A DNA stretch of 64,000 nt from Acanthosoma haemorrhoidale. Taxonomy: Eukaryota; Arthropoda; Insecta; Hemiptera; Acanthosomatidae. Every line of letters begins with the position of its first letter. Position 1 is the first letter of the stretch. Positions 1 through 10,216 of the stretch are shown here, piece by piece. The notes below the pieces were generated by a model. The model did no database searches. It was not told the DNA's origin and saw only the letters and a list, made by a program, of their open reading frames with translations. The translations under genes were made by a program, and so were the position numbers. The DNA lies in the NCBI GenBank assembly GCA_930367205.1, contig OV884012.1, positions 152,101,405 to 152,165,404 on the forward strand. Reading direction: 5' to 3'.

Positions 1-725
1 GGTCAAACAAAACGATCGTTATCCCACTAACTGCAAGTTATATTTAACTGAGTAGTGACGCACCTCCTGGGAGAGAGTTCACCGGGGTTATACTACCACC
101 TGTCATCCACATATAGCCTGGAATTAATTATTATTAGCATCGTCAACACAAAAATAGATCTGAATGATATAATGGTTCTATGATAACGTAACGAAGAGTG
201 TGAGCATTTCTATAGCTTTTTAATGCGTCGCATACCTGTCAATCTCGAGATGTTTCTTATATAAATATGTAAAAGGTGTTTCAACACAAATATTAAAGAA
301 ACTAGATACACCTCTACGCCATAAGCACAGAAGAGAGAGCAGAGGTAAAGTATTGCAACTTGCTCATATCAATGGTTTAAAAGAGTTTCATGCAAAATTT
401 GACTTTCTTACATACTGTTTTTTCTTGATATCAGTTTAAATTGAAAAGAAATAATATTTAACTACCCTGCCTACTAGAGCTCTAGGGCTAGGAGGACCTG
501 GGTTCGAGTAGCGATCTTGCTAGTATTTTTTTGGGGGTATTAATTAATGATAATTAAATTATAGTGGGACCAATATCCCATTAAAAAAATTTCGTTTTTA
601 GGATGTGCAGTTTCAAGTCTTCAAGTTAGATCAAATGTATTGTAATTAAATAAAATGCATTTCGCCACAGTAGTTCATGACCAGAATTCAAAGTTTAAAG
701 CTAAGTAGAACAACTAAAATTGAAA
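1..725. other. AT-rich non-coding DNA
   Basis: No coding frame with recognisable protein character is seen on either strand. Around 490-512 (+) there is a GGTTCGAGTAG string like a Pol III B box, preceded by a CTACCCTGCC string whose complement recurs in the tRNA-like heads near 12.6 and 12.75 kb. It may be an old SINE remnant, but no acceptable A box lies at the right distance. The rest is unassigned. Confidence 0.4.
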
Positions 726-902
726 AAGTGAATTCCATTGTCTAAGTTATTAAAAGTCGAGTTCTTTGTCTGCAGATCGTGGTAATGTCTTTTATATATG
801 ATGGGAGAAATAGTGGGCTTTCAATTTGAATCCATTAGACTCGGGTACACAGCACCACAATGATAATTGTTGTAGACGATATTTTCACGAGTTTATTAAA
901 GC
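726..902 (+). repeat. Dispersed repeat copy 1 (uninterrupted, 'empty site')
   Basis: This stretch matches, almost base for base, the pieces 1250-1273, 3789-3939 and 4348-4377. It reads continuously across the two points where the other copy carries a hAT transposon and a solo LTR. The only larger difference is a 14-bp segment (TAGGCGATCTTCTT) present in copy 2 at about 3868 and absent here. No protein is encoded. The nature of the repeat is unknown: it could be a segmental duplication or a non-autonomous transposon. An AGAACAACTAAAAT string lies just outside both edges of this copy (about 707-720 and 908-921). Confidence 0.75.
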
Positions 903-1543
903 TACGTAGAACAACTAAAATATCAATTAATGTAGTGATTAATGATAATCTTTTTTTGAAATATCTTCACACACGTGCCACAAAGAGTACTCACCTTAGT
1001 AGGTGACGCCTAGGTTACACGATTAAAAAAAATAAAATAATACACGATAAGATTTCCAACCCTTTACTATAGCCTGATGTGGACATCCTCCTGGGATCAG
1101 TCCATTTGGATTACTTAACTTAAATTATACTGTCACCTGTTTTCTGTGCAGCTCCTCATGGTATTCAGTAATTGTTTGGAGTAATTTTTATTTGGAGTCC
1201 CGGATAACAAAATGATTGCAATATTTCGTGTACAGTCTGGATAATGAGTTGAAGTGAATTCCATTGTCTAAGTCAGGTATGGGCAACCTTTGACATGTTA
1301 TGGGCCAAACTTTAGTGTGCAAATACGTTCGCGGGCCGCGTTTAAAAGTAGTGCATTTTAAAGTAGTGTTCATAATTTTTAGCGATAGATATCAGTCAGC
1401 CATGAAATAATACGACAATGTTATTACAACACAATTTATTAAAATAACAAAATGAAATGAAAAAATAGGTACCTACAGCATTAAATTAAATCGTTAAATT
1501 TAGAATTGTTACAAACTACGAAAGTTAAATAGCGACACCGAAA

Positions 1544-2443
1544 TCAATGAGACACTTGAGCTTGAATTTGGGAAACTAATTCATCGATGTTTGGATTAAT
1601 TCCACTGGTACAAAGACGTAAAGAATTTTCCAAATTATCGTCAGTCAGCCTTGTACGATGTTTTGATTTATTAACTTTCATCAATGAAAAGAACTGTTCG
1701 CATTTATAAGTACTGCCAAACGCACAAATCAATCTTCTTGCAAATTTTCTAAGCTGCGGAAAATGGTCTTCTTCGAGGTATTTTTTGTAGAAATCGCACA
1801 ACTCCACGTCTTCAAATTTAGATTTTAGGAGTGAGTTTTCTTGAATCTCGATCAACTCCATTTGCAAGTGTATTGGAGCATTTTGTACATTACTTTTTGT
1901 TGGAGTAGCAAATAAATTGAAACAGTCTTCCATGTGTTTGAAATCGCTAAATCTGATCGAAAATTGCTCCGACAGTAACTTGAGTTCTTCAGCATATTGA
2001 GCGTAAGCAATATTTTCATACGCAGAGAGCGTGGTGAAATGGTAACTGTTACCAGACAGCATATGTGCCTCCCACAAGCGGATTTTGTTCTGAAACGCTT
2101 TCAAATGGCTGTACAAATCATTTACTAACTGTCCTTGTTTTTGAAGTTTCAAATTTAAATCATTCAAATGGCCTGTAAGGTCGACAAGAAATGCTAAGTC
2201 ACATATCCATTTTGCGTCACTCAATTCAGATAGTGGTTTATCTTTTATTTGCATAAATTCTGCTATCTCATTTCTAAGCTCGTAAAACCGTTTCAGCATT
2301 TTCCCTTTGCTTAGCCATCTGACTTCACAATAATATGTTACGTCGTCATACTCGGCTGATATTTCATCCAAAAACGCCTTGAACTGACGATGGTTAAGCC
2401 CTCGGGATCGAATAAAATTGATGGTTTTTACTACCACATTCAT
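1544..2443 (-). pseudogene. hAT transposase, C-terminal part (dimerisation domain)
   Basis: A 299-residue frame continues the transposase after a frameshift in 2444-2475. The bases there read on in this frame if a one- or two-base indel is allowed, so a single event separates the halves. Visible landmarks are the conserved W43 in an EVRWLS motif, a long helical insertion (about 60-230), and the hAT C-terminal dimerisation block with the third catalytic acidic residue E249 in YKCEQFFS, followed by the usual RLTDDNLENSLRL segment. Together the halves give about 600 residues, the normal length for this hAT group. The listed Met is internal, not a true start. Apart from this break, both halves look well preserved, which suggests a fairly young insertion. 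Confidence 0.88.
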
Positions 2444-2465
2444 AACATTCTGGAGTCGAATGGAC

Positions 2466-3347
2466 TTAGAACAAGTTCTGTTGGTGGATAATGCAATGAA
2501 GGACTATCAAACCATCTTTTTGCACATTTAATTCAGTTGCTTTTTCATTCAAAATTCCGATGAAACCTTTACGTAAGCCGACCATAGAAGGTGCACCATC
2601 TGTGCATACTCCAACTAATTTCGACCATGGCAAGCCAAAACTTGTGAATACCTTTTGAACTTCATTAAAAATGTCCTCTCCTGTAGTGGTTCCTTTTAGC
2701 GGCTGTAAAGCAAGCAATTCCTCAGTAATAGTGAATTCTTTATCAACACCTCGAATAAATATAGCCAGTTGAGCTATGTCAGACAAATCGGTGCTCTCGT
2801 CTAATGCTATGGAAAATGATTCAATACCAGTCATACGGCCAGTCAATGTTGTTTTTATATCATTAGCCATCATTTCTATACGTCGTACAACGGTTCGTCT
2901 TGACAAACTAATTTTTTCAAATTCATTTTTCTTTTCAGGACACAAAACACTGCAAACTTCTGACATACACTCCTTGATAAATTCTCCTTCGGCAAATGGT
3001 TTCAATGACTTTGCCAATTTTGAACTAACTATAAAACTAGCTTTCACAACATTATCAAGTTGTGTTCTTTGTCTATGAAATATTTGCTGCTGTTTTTCCA
3101 AATTTGCGGTAAGTTTCTGGATTTTGTCTTTTCTTATTTGTCCTGTCAGTGAGAGCAGCGTAGGATGCTTAGTTGAGTAATGCCTCTTTATATTGAATTC
3201 TTTCATCACCGAAATGGATTCATTACACATCAAACAAATAGGCTTACCATTGTGCAAGATAAAGAAGAATTCTTCAGTCCATTTTTCTTGAAACTGGCGA
3301 CCCTCTGCATCTACTTTTCGTTTCCTTCCACCAGACATCATTTTCAT
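2466..3347 (-). pseudogene. hAT transposase, N-terminal part (BED finger and first catalytic residues)
   Basis: A 293-residue frame opens with a basic stretch. It continues into a BED-type C2H2 zinc finger (C38, C41, H56, H61), which in this family binds the transposon ends. A coiled, charged segment (about 72-100) follows. The RNase H-like core then has the LDEST motif with the first catalytic Asp (D183) and the CTDGAPSM motif with the second (D250). The frame runs into a stop directly after an HCIIHQQ motif that normally continues to the C-terminal half. The start Met sits just inside the promoter-proximal side of the element and fits the family length. The similarity to GTF2IRD2-like hAT transposases is from memory of the family, not from a search. 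Confidence 0.88.
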
Positions 3348-3570
3348 TTACTTATCGTTCGATAAACTTAATAAGAAAATAGGTATAATTAGTAAGCACT
3401 CAAGATGCACACAAAGTCACAAAGCAAACTTATCACCACGGTAGCTCGAATAGGACTGAACTAAGTTCCGGCCATCCACCCGCTTATATAGGCAAAATGA
3501 AGGAATGATCTAGAATCGTCTAGTGTAGAACAATACAATTGCGAAGCAATAATCCTTTGTTGCGCCGCCA

Positions 3571-3620
3571 GTGTGGCGGCAAACATCAATGGCTTTGAAC
3601 TTTGATGTTTGCCGCCTCAC
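3571..3620. repeat. Long hairpin in the hAT 5' subterminal region
   Basis: Bases 3571-3589 and 3602-3620 are inverted repeats with 18 of 19 pairs matching and a 12-base loop. A second, overlapping palindrome (GCCGCCA-GTG-TGGCGGC, 3564-3580) shares the left arm. It lies between the transposon end and the transposase start, where transposase-binding subterminal repeats and the promoter are expected. A role in binding or regulation is inference. Confidence 0.7.
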
Positions 3621-3939
3621 TCTTTGATGATCACCGCCACTCGGCTTGCTCGCTCACTTGATTCCATGAGTATGAGTAAGTAGTGTATTTTTTTTTTTTA
3701 AATTGGGTTTTTCAAAATGTCTCGCGGGCCGGATCAAATCTTACAGCGGGCCGGATCCGGCCCGCGGGCCGGCTGTTGCCCACATACGGTCTAAGTTATT
3801 AAATTCGAGTTCTTTGTCTGCAGATCGTGGTAATGTCTTTTATATATGATGGGAGAAATAGTGGGCTTAGGCGATCTTCTTTTCAATTTGAATCCATTAG
3901 ACTCGTGTACACAGTACCACAATGATAATTGTTGAAGAC

Positions 3940-4347
3940 AGTTATGTCACATGTATATAATCTAATCTTAACAAATGGTATGTTTATCAGTAACATCCTG
4001 AGGACTGTCTTTTATAACTTATAATAACCATCCCTATTATAATTATCTCATCTTATGCTATTAGTAACTTATCTTCCCTTCCCAGAACTATATTCTAAAT
4101 AATAGGCTCCCACGACCTTTTCCATCGAGCCCTTATCTCTACTGTTACCGCCATCGTGCTACCCCTACTACCGCTTTCCTACACAGATAAATACCCCTTA
4201 GGCATAAGACAGTTGTTGGTTCCTCATGGCCCTCAGTCGCCTTTGCGCTTTCAGCTTGTAATCATATATGATTGTGGTAAAACACCTTTGTGTTTTATAC
4301 CAAATAAAATTTCTTTTTAAGAGTTATTGAGCAACAGAAATATAATT
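3940..4347 (+). mobile_element. Solo LTR, Gypsy-type ends, 408 bp
   Basis: The segment begins AGTTATG and ends ATATAATT, the AGT...ATT type of terminus common in insect Gypsy-group LTRs. It sits inside repeat copy 2 exactly where copy 1 is continuous. The flanks repeat GAC (3937-3939 and 4348-4350), or AGAC/TGAC with one mismatch, which is compatible with a 4-bp target duplication. An AATAAA signal lies near 4305. No internal region or protein remains, as expected after LTR-LTR recombination. The family assignment rests only on the terminal bases. Orientation is from the poly(A) signal. Confidence 0.6.
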
Positions 4348-4377
4348 GACGATATTTTCACGAGTTTATTAAAGTTG

Positions 4378-6334
4378 GTTCTGCATTGGTCGAGTCAGAA
4401 TTAGACCTTTGTCAGAACAGTATTGAAAATTAGGTTAGGATGTGTAGGTCAGTCACAGTATTTGAGTAGCCCCGTCCTAACCTGCTCAGGCACCGCCGGG
4501 TATAATGGGATCCGTCAATCTATGTCAATATAGTGTGAAGCGTTCCAGCTGATTCACCTGATTATCTATTATGGGTACCCTATTACTTACTTATTTGCTA
4601 GTGAATTAACTGACAGTGAGTATATAAATTTGTTCAAGCGTTTGTTGAGAGTTTGTCTAGGGTTGATGTAAAAGTAGTTTATTTATGATCAACGATTCGA
4701 CGTTAGGACCTTGTTTAAGAAGGAGGATGTTACCGGCTGCTTAAGACCTATTAGTGAACTGTCTTGGAATATTTATTAAAACTTAACCTTTTCCTTGCAA
4801 GTATTACCCATTGGTTTTAATATAAGATGACTATCGCATCGACCTTAAAAAATCTAATCACACTAATCTCCAGGTTCCGTTTGTTGCCGGAATGGAGTTG
4901 TGCCATTAACTTTAATAAGATCATTTTGTTTAATTAGTCTTTAGATAGTTGGAAATAAGGAGAATCCCGTCAGAGATAGGACGGGGCTGGGCTAGGAGAG
5001 GAGGGTGGGGGTAGGTAGGAGGCCGAAAAGTAATTAAATGAAATGGAGACGCCCGAGGGAAAAATAATTGAAAACGAGGAGGAGAAATTCGATTTGACCT
5101 GCGACCACGCTGGTGTTTGCACTCTTTATTCGCTTTTCAATGTAATTCTCTTTGATAGAAATAACTTGTTCCTTAACCAGTGGCCCCTCTCTTCTGTCTA
5201 ATCAAATAGTGGAGCTTCTCAGCCATTGAATCGTTTACTTTAGTAATTGACCATTTTAATTGATTAATAGACCGTTTCCTGACAACCACTTAAAGATTAG
5301 TAATAATTTCTTTGTTACTAATATAACATATTTTTATTTTTTTATAACATTATTCATTTAACATCTCTGGAATCGCAGTACTATTCTCCAGGTTTTCGAA
5401 CAAGGAAAACATGAATACATGCAATAAATACCAGTTTCCCTCCTAGGAAACGAACAAAGGCATTCATTGTTGTTCCCATGCTTATTTGTTTAGCTTACTG
5501 TTTCTAAACAATTGATACTTTATCTGAATCCTGAACTGACACAGATACTGCAGTGGACGGTCTGTCTAAAAGTTACCTAGATAGATTCGAACTACTCGAC
5601 AATCTCAACAAACCTTCAAGCACTTTATGTACCATTAGTCTAAACTTCTAGAGAGACCATTAAATAAAAATATGAATAAAATTATACTTGCAAGCGGACA
5701 ATGATGTGAAAGAAATGGAAACTGACTTAAACAAATTTATTGAAGCAATTGACTACGAAAAATTGACCCAGCACATTCGGAAGTAAACATTACCCAGTAC
5801 AGAAAAACAAGGAATGCTTAAGGCGTCATCTATCTTTTTTTTTGTATTATTTCTTAACTTGTTTTTGGTAATATTTTTTTTACTTTACATTCAAAAACTT
5901 GTACAAATTATTTTGCATGTTGTAATTATGAATTGATACATGTAGCAATACAAGGCTACTTGTGGGATGTAGCATGCTTATGAAAAAATCCCTAACACTA
6001 CAGGGATACACTACATAATGTAGGGAAAAAACAGTGACTGAAGTACCATTATGGATGTTGATGTATTTTTTATTTGTCTGGAATATGAATACAATAGTAG
6101 GGGTTAGTCGGTCTGTGAGTGCTCCTCTTAGCATTAGGTTATCTGCTCAATTCAGCTGTAATAATCTCAAAACTTTTGATTAATTTATTGAAAACAATGA
6201 AATGGATTAAATAATATAGTGTTTTAAATATAAATGTACATTAATTAATTAGGTGATAGACTAAAACTATAATATGTCATTTAATTGAATATTATGCTTG
6301 GCTGTCAATGTTACAATGTGAGAACTGGTTCAGA
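4378..6334. other. Unassigned non-coding DNA
   Basis: AT-rich sequence with no convincing reading frame, RNA gene or repeat shared with the rest of the window. A short purine/GC-rich patch near 4970-5060 has no recognisable content. Confidence 0.4.
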
Positions 6335-6347
6335 TTCCAAAATACTG

Positions 6348-6614
6348 TGTCTTAAGAACAACTAAAATTTTGCTATAAAATTACAATCTGCCAAATTGAA
6401 CAATACGTAATTTTGATCAATGATCTAACTCACACCATATTTACAGTTTTTCATTCACTCACTCATCCATTCTGTGTTTGCAAACAGCCCAGAAACCTCC
6501 CAAATCCGTATGTTTGTCCCCTCCCTCGTGTGAGAAAGAAGAAGAGGAGTCTAGGGAAGTCCCCCACTCTCCTCCGTTAGAACCGTCATCAGCCACGAGC
6601 TAATTAAGGCTGAC
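6348..6614 (-). mobile_element. Jockey-D 3' end copy (5'-truncated)
   Basis: This is a minus-strand copy of the family-D 3' untranslated region. It contains the ACTCACTCAT / CAAACAGCCCAGA block and the ACAATCTGCC tail block seen in many other places in the window. The flanks are a direct repeat TTCC(A/T)AAATACTG (6335-6347 and 6615-6627, one mismatch), taken as the target duplication. It is clearly diverged from the other copies, so it is an older insertion. No coding part is included. Confidence 0.8.
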
Positions 6615-6627
6615 TTCCTAAATACTG

Positions 6628-8220
6628 AAATAATTTTGAAAAATAAAAATAAAACGGTATTTTCAAACAACTGGTTTTATTTAGTGCTCCTCAAGCACTG
6701 AAAATTTCTCTAAGCTTATTGATCCAAAAATTATCATTTTTTTCTTTAACTTTTATCACTTGAAATTATATTTTACGATATATATATATATATAAATATG
6801 TATATATATAAACGAAATAACGAGTTGGCGCTTTCCATGGAAGTATATTTGACTATTATAACAGACGTGGTATTGATGAGATTGGTATGAATTGATTGCT
6901 TAATGAAATACTTGGATTAAACTATTAATCCATATAAATCATTGAAAGTCCTTTAAAAATAAATTAATCCTTGAATTGTAAAAACTTAATTCTTTGGTAT
7001 GTCCATGTGAAAGGTATTTAAATCTGGAATAGTTACTAAGTTGTTACTTGAATAAGTTGAAAACTAAGAGAACTGAGAAGGGCATTCTTCTTCTTTTTTT
7101 TTAATGAAATCCAGATTTTCAGGACAAACTAAATTTTGGATCGATTGGATGCTTGCCGTAAAAGCAATGCAATGTGACAAATGAAATACAGTCGCCTTGT
7201 ACCTTACATAAGTAGACCCTTTGGGCTCGACAAGAATATCTGGTTATAGCTGATAATAAGCAGCCAACATAAGTGATAGGCCGGAACCTAAGAAGAGTTT
7301 AGCCTAAGGAGAGACAAACCGGACTGGAGTAGGTGGAAGACAAAGATACCTGACAGAGAGTGGACTTAGAGGAAAGTTTGAAGTGGCCTCCTGCCAGGGG
7401 ACTATTGAGCTCTCCAGTTAGATTGCAGACTCCCCCAGGAGTGGATGTTGACAGATATCGATGACTCGGCCTCCTGCCTGCTCACTGCAGATAAGTGACA
7501 CTTAATTAGCCTCTAATCTTACTAACGAGTCGTCCAAGGATCAGCCAGTTTCCCGCGTTTCCTTCTAGTGTCTCCTAACTCCTCAGGGGTCTGTCCTAGT
7601 ACGCCTTCTGTTCAATTAATTTCCTCATCCACTATCATAAATGGAACAGAACCCTTGTCGTAATGAAGATTCAAAGGGGGGAAGTCGTTGAATATTGTAC
7701 AGTATCGTCCATTCAAAATTCGGTGCCACCGTCATTTTTTTTCAAAACTTGGTTTTCACCAGTGCGTTTGTCTGTTTGACTATTCCGGTATCTGTGAGTG
7801 TGCTAAAGCTAGATACTTGATATAAAACATACAATGAAAATATATACACCCCGGCCTCTTAATGGCCAAAATAAACTGTAACAGGATTGGCCAAAATAAA
7901 ACGCTCTTTCATTCGCATAGGAAGGAATGACTTGAAAGTGAACACTCTCTCCCTGCACTAGTTTTTGTTGTTCTGCTCGAACCATGACTTTCTTATTTAA
8001 TTACCTCTGCCCTCGTCTCGCTAAAACTAGCACACCCTTGGAAGGGATCCCTTTCATCCAGACAACGATCTCTGGGGCCCGACTAAATGTACCTAAGAGC
8101 GGAGGAGTCGCTCCGGGAGCGTTCCAGTCCGTTTCTTCCGGTACACGGGCGGGATTCGGGCGTTTTTCGCCTACCCTCAGATACCGAGTGAGAACTCGTG
8201 GTCATTCCAAGACCACGTAA
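6628..8220. other. Unassigned non-coding DNA
   Basis: No supported gene. A (TA)n-rich microsatellite lies at about 6779-6811. The GC-richer part after about 7980 leads into the LTR-like segment and may belong to the same element; a 78-codon frame there is not protein-like. Confidence 0.4.
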
Positions 8221-8448
8221 ACTACCTATAATACCTAGCCTGTTACTCTTCTCCTGAACATAGTGGTCTTGTTGGGGCACACCTTCTAAGATCCTGTGGA
8301 GTCAGATCAATAGCCAAATACGAATAAAGCTGCCCGCCGACTAGGCCGCCCGGAAAGGTCAACGACCACAGTTTTATTCATTTTTCTCATTTCTTGCCCG
8401 CCGGGCAGTCACCGGGTCGACTAGACCTCCCCTGCTGGCACCCCGACA
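8221..8448 (+). mobile_element. LTR fragment related to the solo LTR at 41.6-42.3 kb
   Basis: The string CTCTTCTCCTGAACATAGTG is shared exactly with the solo LTR near 42.14 kb. It is followed in both by a GGGGCACA block, a GGAGTCAGAT block and a CCCGACA end. It is therefore the 3' part of an LTR of the same family. The left boundary could not be placed and no target duplication was found. The LTR may begin well upstream, around 7.8-8.0 kb, where base composition changes. No coding remnant adjoins it. Confidence 0.55.
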
Positions 8449-9570
8449 AAATAAATTCTAATATAAACATGTTAACTGCCAACTAATTTTAGTGGGTTGC
8501 AATTATTGATATTCAATTTCTTATTACAAATATGTTATATTTTGTTTTTCATTTTAAACTATAATTAATTCACCGACAACAAACCTTTCCCCTCTATTAA
8601 TACTGATCCGATCCTATCCTCGTTTCCCTGGCGTTGCAGGAACCCTTTAACCTCCAACGTCCTCACCTTCTTTTAGTTTTACTCCTCAACTAACCCATTC
8701 CTGCGAAATCCCAGTCCTATCTAGGATATCAGCTATCTAGGATGTACATAAAGGAACACTAGACAAGCGACTTACATGCTCCCCCACCCCACTCCTCCAC
8801 AACCAACTTCTTCACCTCGTAGAAATTCTTCTATGTCAACAACACACCATTCATTTAAGATCTTGTCACCTCCCACTACCAGAACTTCCATTCCCGCCTC
8901 CCTGGCCGTTCTATTCCGTCTACCAATGCTGTATACTCCCATATAATTCCTAACAACGCAGATCCTAACGTGGAGGGGGCCGCGTGACTTTCTCCAAATC
9001 AACTAATGTTTTGTTTACGAGTGAGCTGTGTAATTTTGACTATTAAACTCTCCCCCCCCCCTACCTAAAAAAGTAGCCAGACGGAAATTAAGCTCAAAGC
9101 GCTGCTTCAAATACTACGGCATTGATAGCAGTTAATTATTTTATAAATATATATATAAACTTTAAATAAACAAGTATATTTTTTAGCTGCATTCTATTTG
9201 TCATGGTTGTCCCACTCGTATCTAGCTCTGCAATTAAAAAATATCAATTCATGCTTCGATATTCCTGCAATCCACTTTACTAAAATAACAACACTGCGAT
9301 TGAAATAATAAAAAAAAACCACACCCAAAAAAAGAAGTAGACTACATTTCTCTTAGGTTTATTGAATAAATAGTGCAGAACAATGATTTAAAACCCTCTT
9401 TGAAATGCTGCGAACCGATCGGTTGAAATATCAGTTTGTTGGCAATTGAATGAATTCTTATAAGTGTATTTGCAATTTCCAGCGAATGGAAAATTCTGTG
9501 TTATTCTCATTCCACTCCATCTCAGTGAAGATAGTTGTGAATGGAGACTCAAAATCATTATTAAAACGAT
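8449..9570. other. Unassigned non-coding DNA
   Basis: No supported gene. A C-tract lies near 9051. A minus-strand frame at 9388-9679 runs partly antisense into the neighbouring retrotransposon and is not a gene as it stands. Confidence 0.4.
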
Positions 9571-9580
9571 TTTTAAGTGA

Positions 9581-10206
9581 TACACCCTCAAACATACCCC
9601 GTTCGACCGAATGAAGGCAGACGAGATGCATAAAAAATTTGAAGTGCTCACCATTCAAGATTTCATCAAGAGAAGGCACATCAAATTTTTCGACTCACTC
9701 CGACACAGCCACAACCCACTATTCTCCGACCTTCAACCACCACCAATGCCCGTCAGATGGAAACACTACTGGACCACCGAAGCCTGGAGACAGATGGACG
9801 TGATCGAACCCTAGCCCCCTGACGGAGACTGAAGATCTACACCCAGCCGAGAGATCGAGGCCGATCTCCGAAGCTACAAGACCCCATCTACCTGTTTAAG
9901 CAGGGTCGACCTTCCGGCCGAGAGGCCGACTTATTTCAGGCCCCTGCTGGGGCTGGCCAGGCTTGACCTGGCCGACTACAAACCCTTGCCTAGGTATCCC
10001 TAGGCTCCTAGTATCCCTGGGTGGACTCTCACTACCTTCCTGATTCCACCCGCCTCCTTTAGGCATTCCCCACCCTATATCCTTCTCATACATACTTCAA
10101 ATGGGGTATTCCCCTTAGTGAAAGGCACTCATTAGCCCAAAATAATTTTCCCACATTCTATTTTATAAGTTTGAGAGCTAAGAAAAAAAAAAAAAAAAAA
10201 AAAAAA
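9581..10206 (+). mobile_element. Jockey-B-like retrotransposon copy, RT C-terminus and 3' UTR
   Basis: The insertion is bounded by TTTTAAGTGA (9571-9580 and 10207-10216) and ends in a poly(A) run of more than 20. From the left edge to about 9800 it encodes the last residues of a jockey-type ORF2. These include a HTPF motif, KFEV, the RRHIKFFDSL block shared with families A and C, and a final PVRW. The frame is open to a stop near 9812. A GC-rich 3' UTR follows, ending in a GAGAGCTAAG tail like other B copies. Its UTR differs enough that it may be a separate subfamily. Confidence 0.85.
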
Positions 10207-10216
10207 TTTTAAGTGA

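Larger units (their letters stand above)
1274..3788 (-). mobile_element. hAT transposon with split transposase, 2515 bp
   Basis: The element is flanked by a perfect 8-bp duplication GTCTAAGT (1266-1273 and 3789-3796), the size typical of hAT elements. Its ends are imperfect inverted repeats: CAGGTATGGGCAAC on the left, and GTTGCCCACATACG on the right. Subterminal regions are rich in GGGCC motifs, especially 3720-3780. The transposase lies on the minus strand, occupies 1544-3347 and is broken by one frameshift, so this copy cannot encode a full protein. The uninterrupted paralogue at 726-902 shows the pre-insertion site. The family resembles the hAT group that gave rise to vertebrate GTF2IRD2 and ZBED/FAM200-type proteins. 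Confidence 0.9.
1250..4377 (+). repeat. Dispersed repeat copy 2, split by hAT element and solo LTR
   Basis: This is the second copy of the repeat at 726-902, in the same orientation and interrupted twice. The first gap is filled by 1274-3788 (hAT) and the second by 3940-4347 (solo LTR). Removing both and one copy of each target duplication restores collinearity with copy 1. This confirms the boundaries of both insertions. Confidence 0.75.

Noticed and set aside
2776..3365. Plus-strand frames across the hAT transposase
   Set aside because: They are antisense to the well-supported transposase and have no independent motif.
8772..9002. Minus-strand 76-codon frame
   Set aside because: Low-complexity Gly/Arg/Val content at the end, no motif and no splice or start context.
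9388..9679. Minus-strand frames of 73 and 88 codons
   Set aside because: The right part is antisense to a jockey-B insertion. Removing the insertion does not extend the frame, and no domain is recognised.
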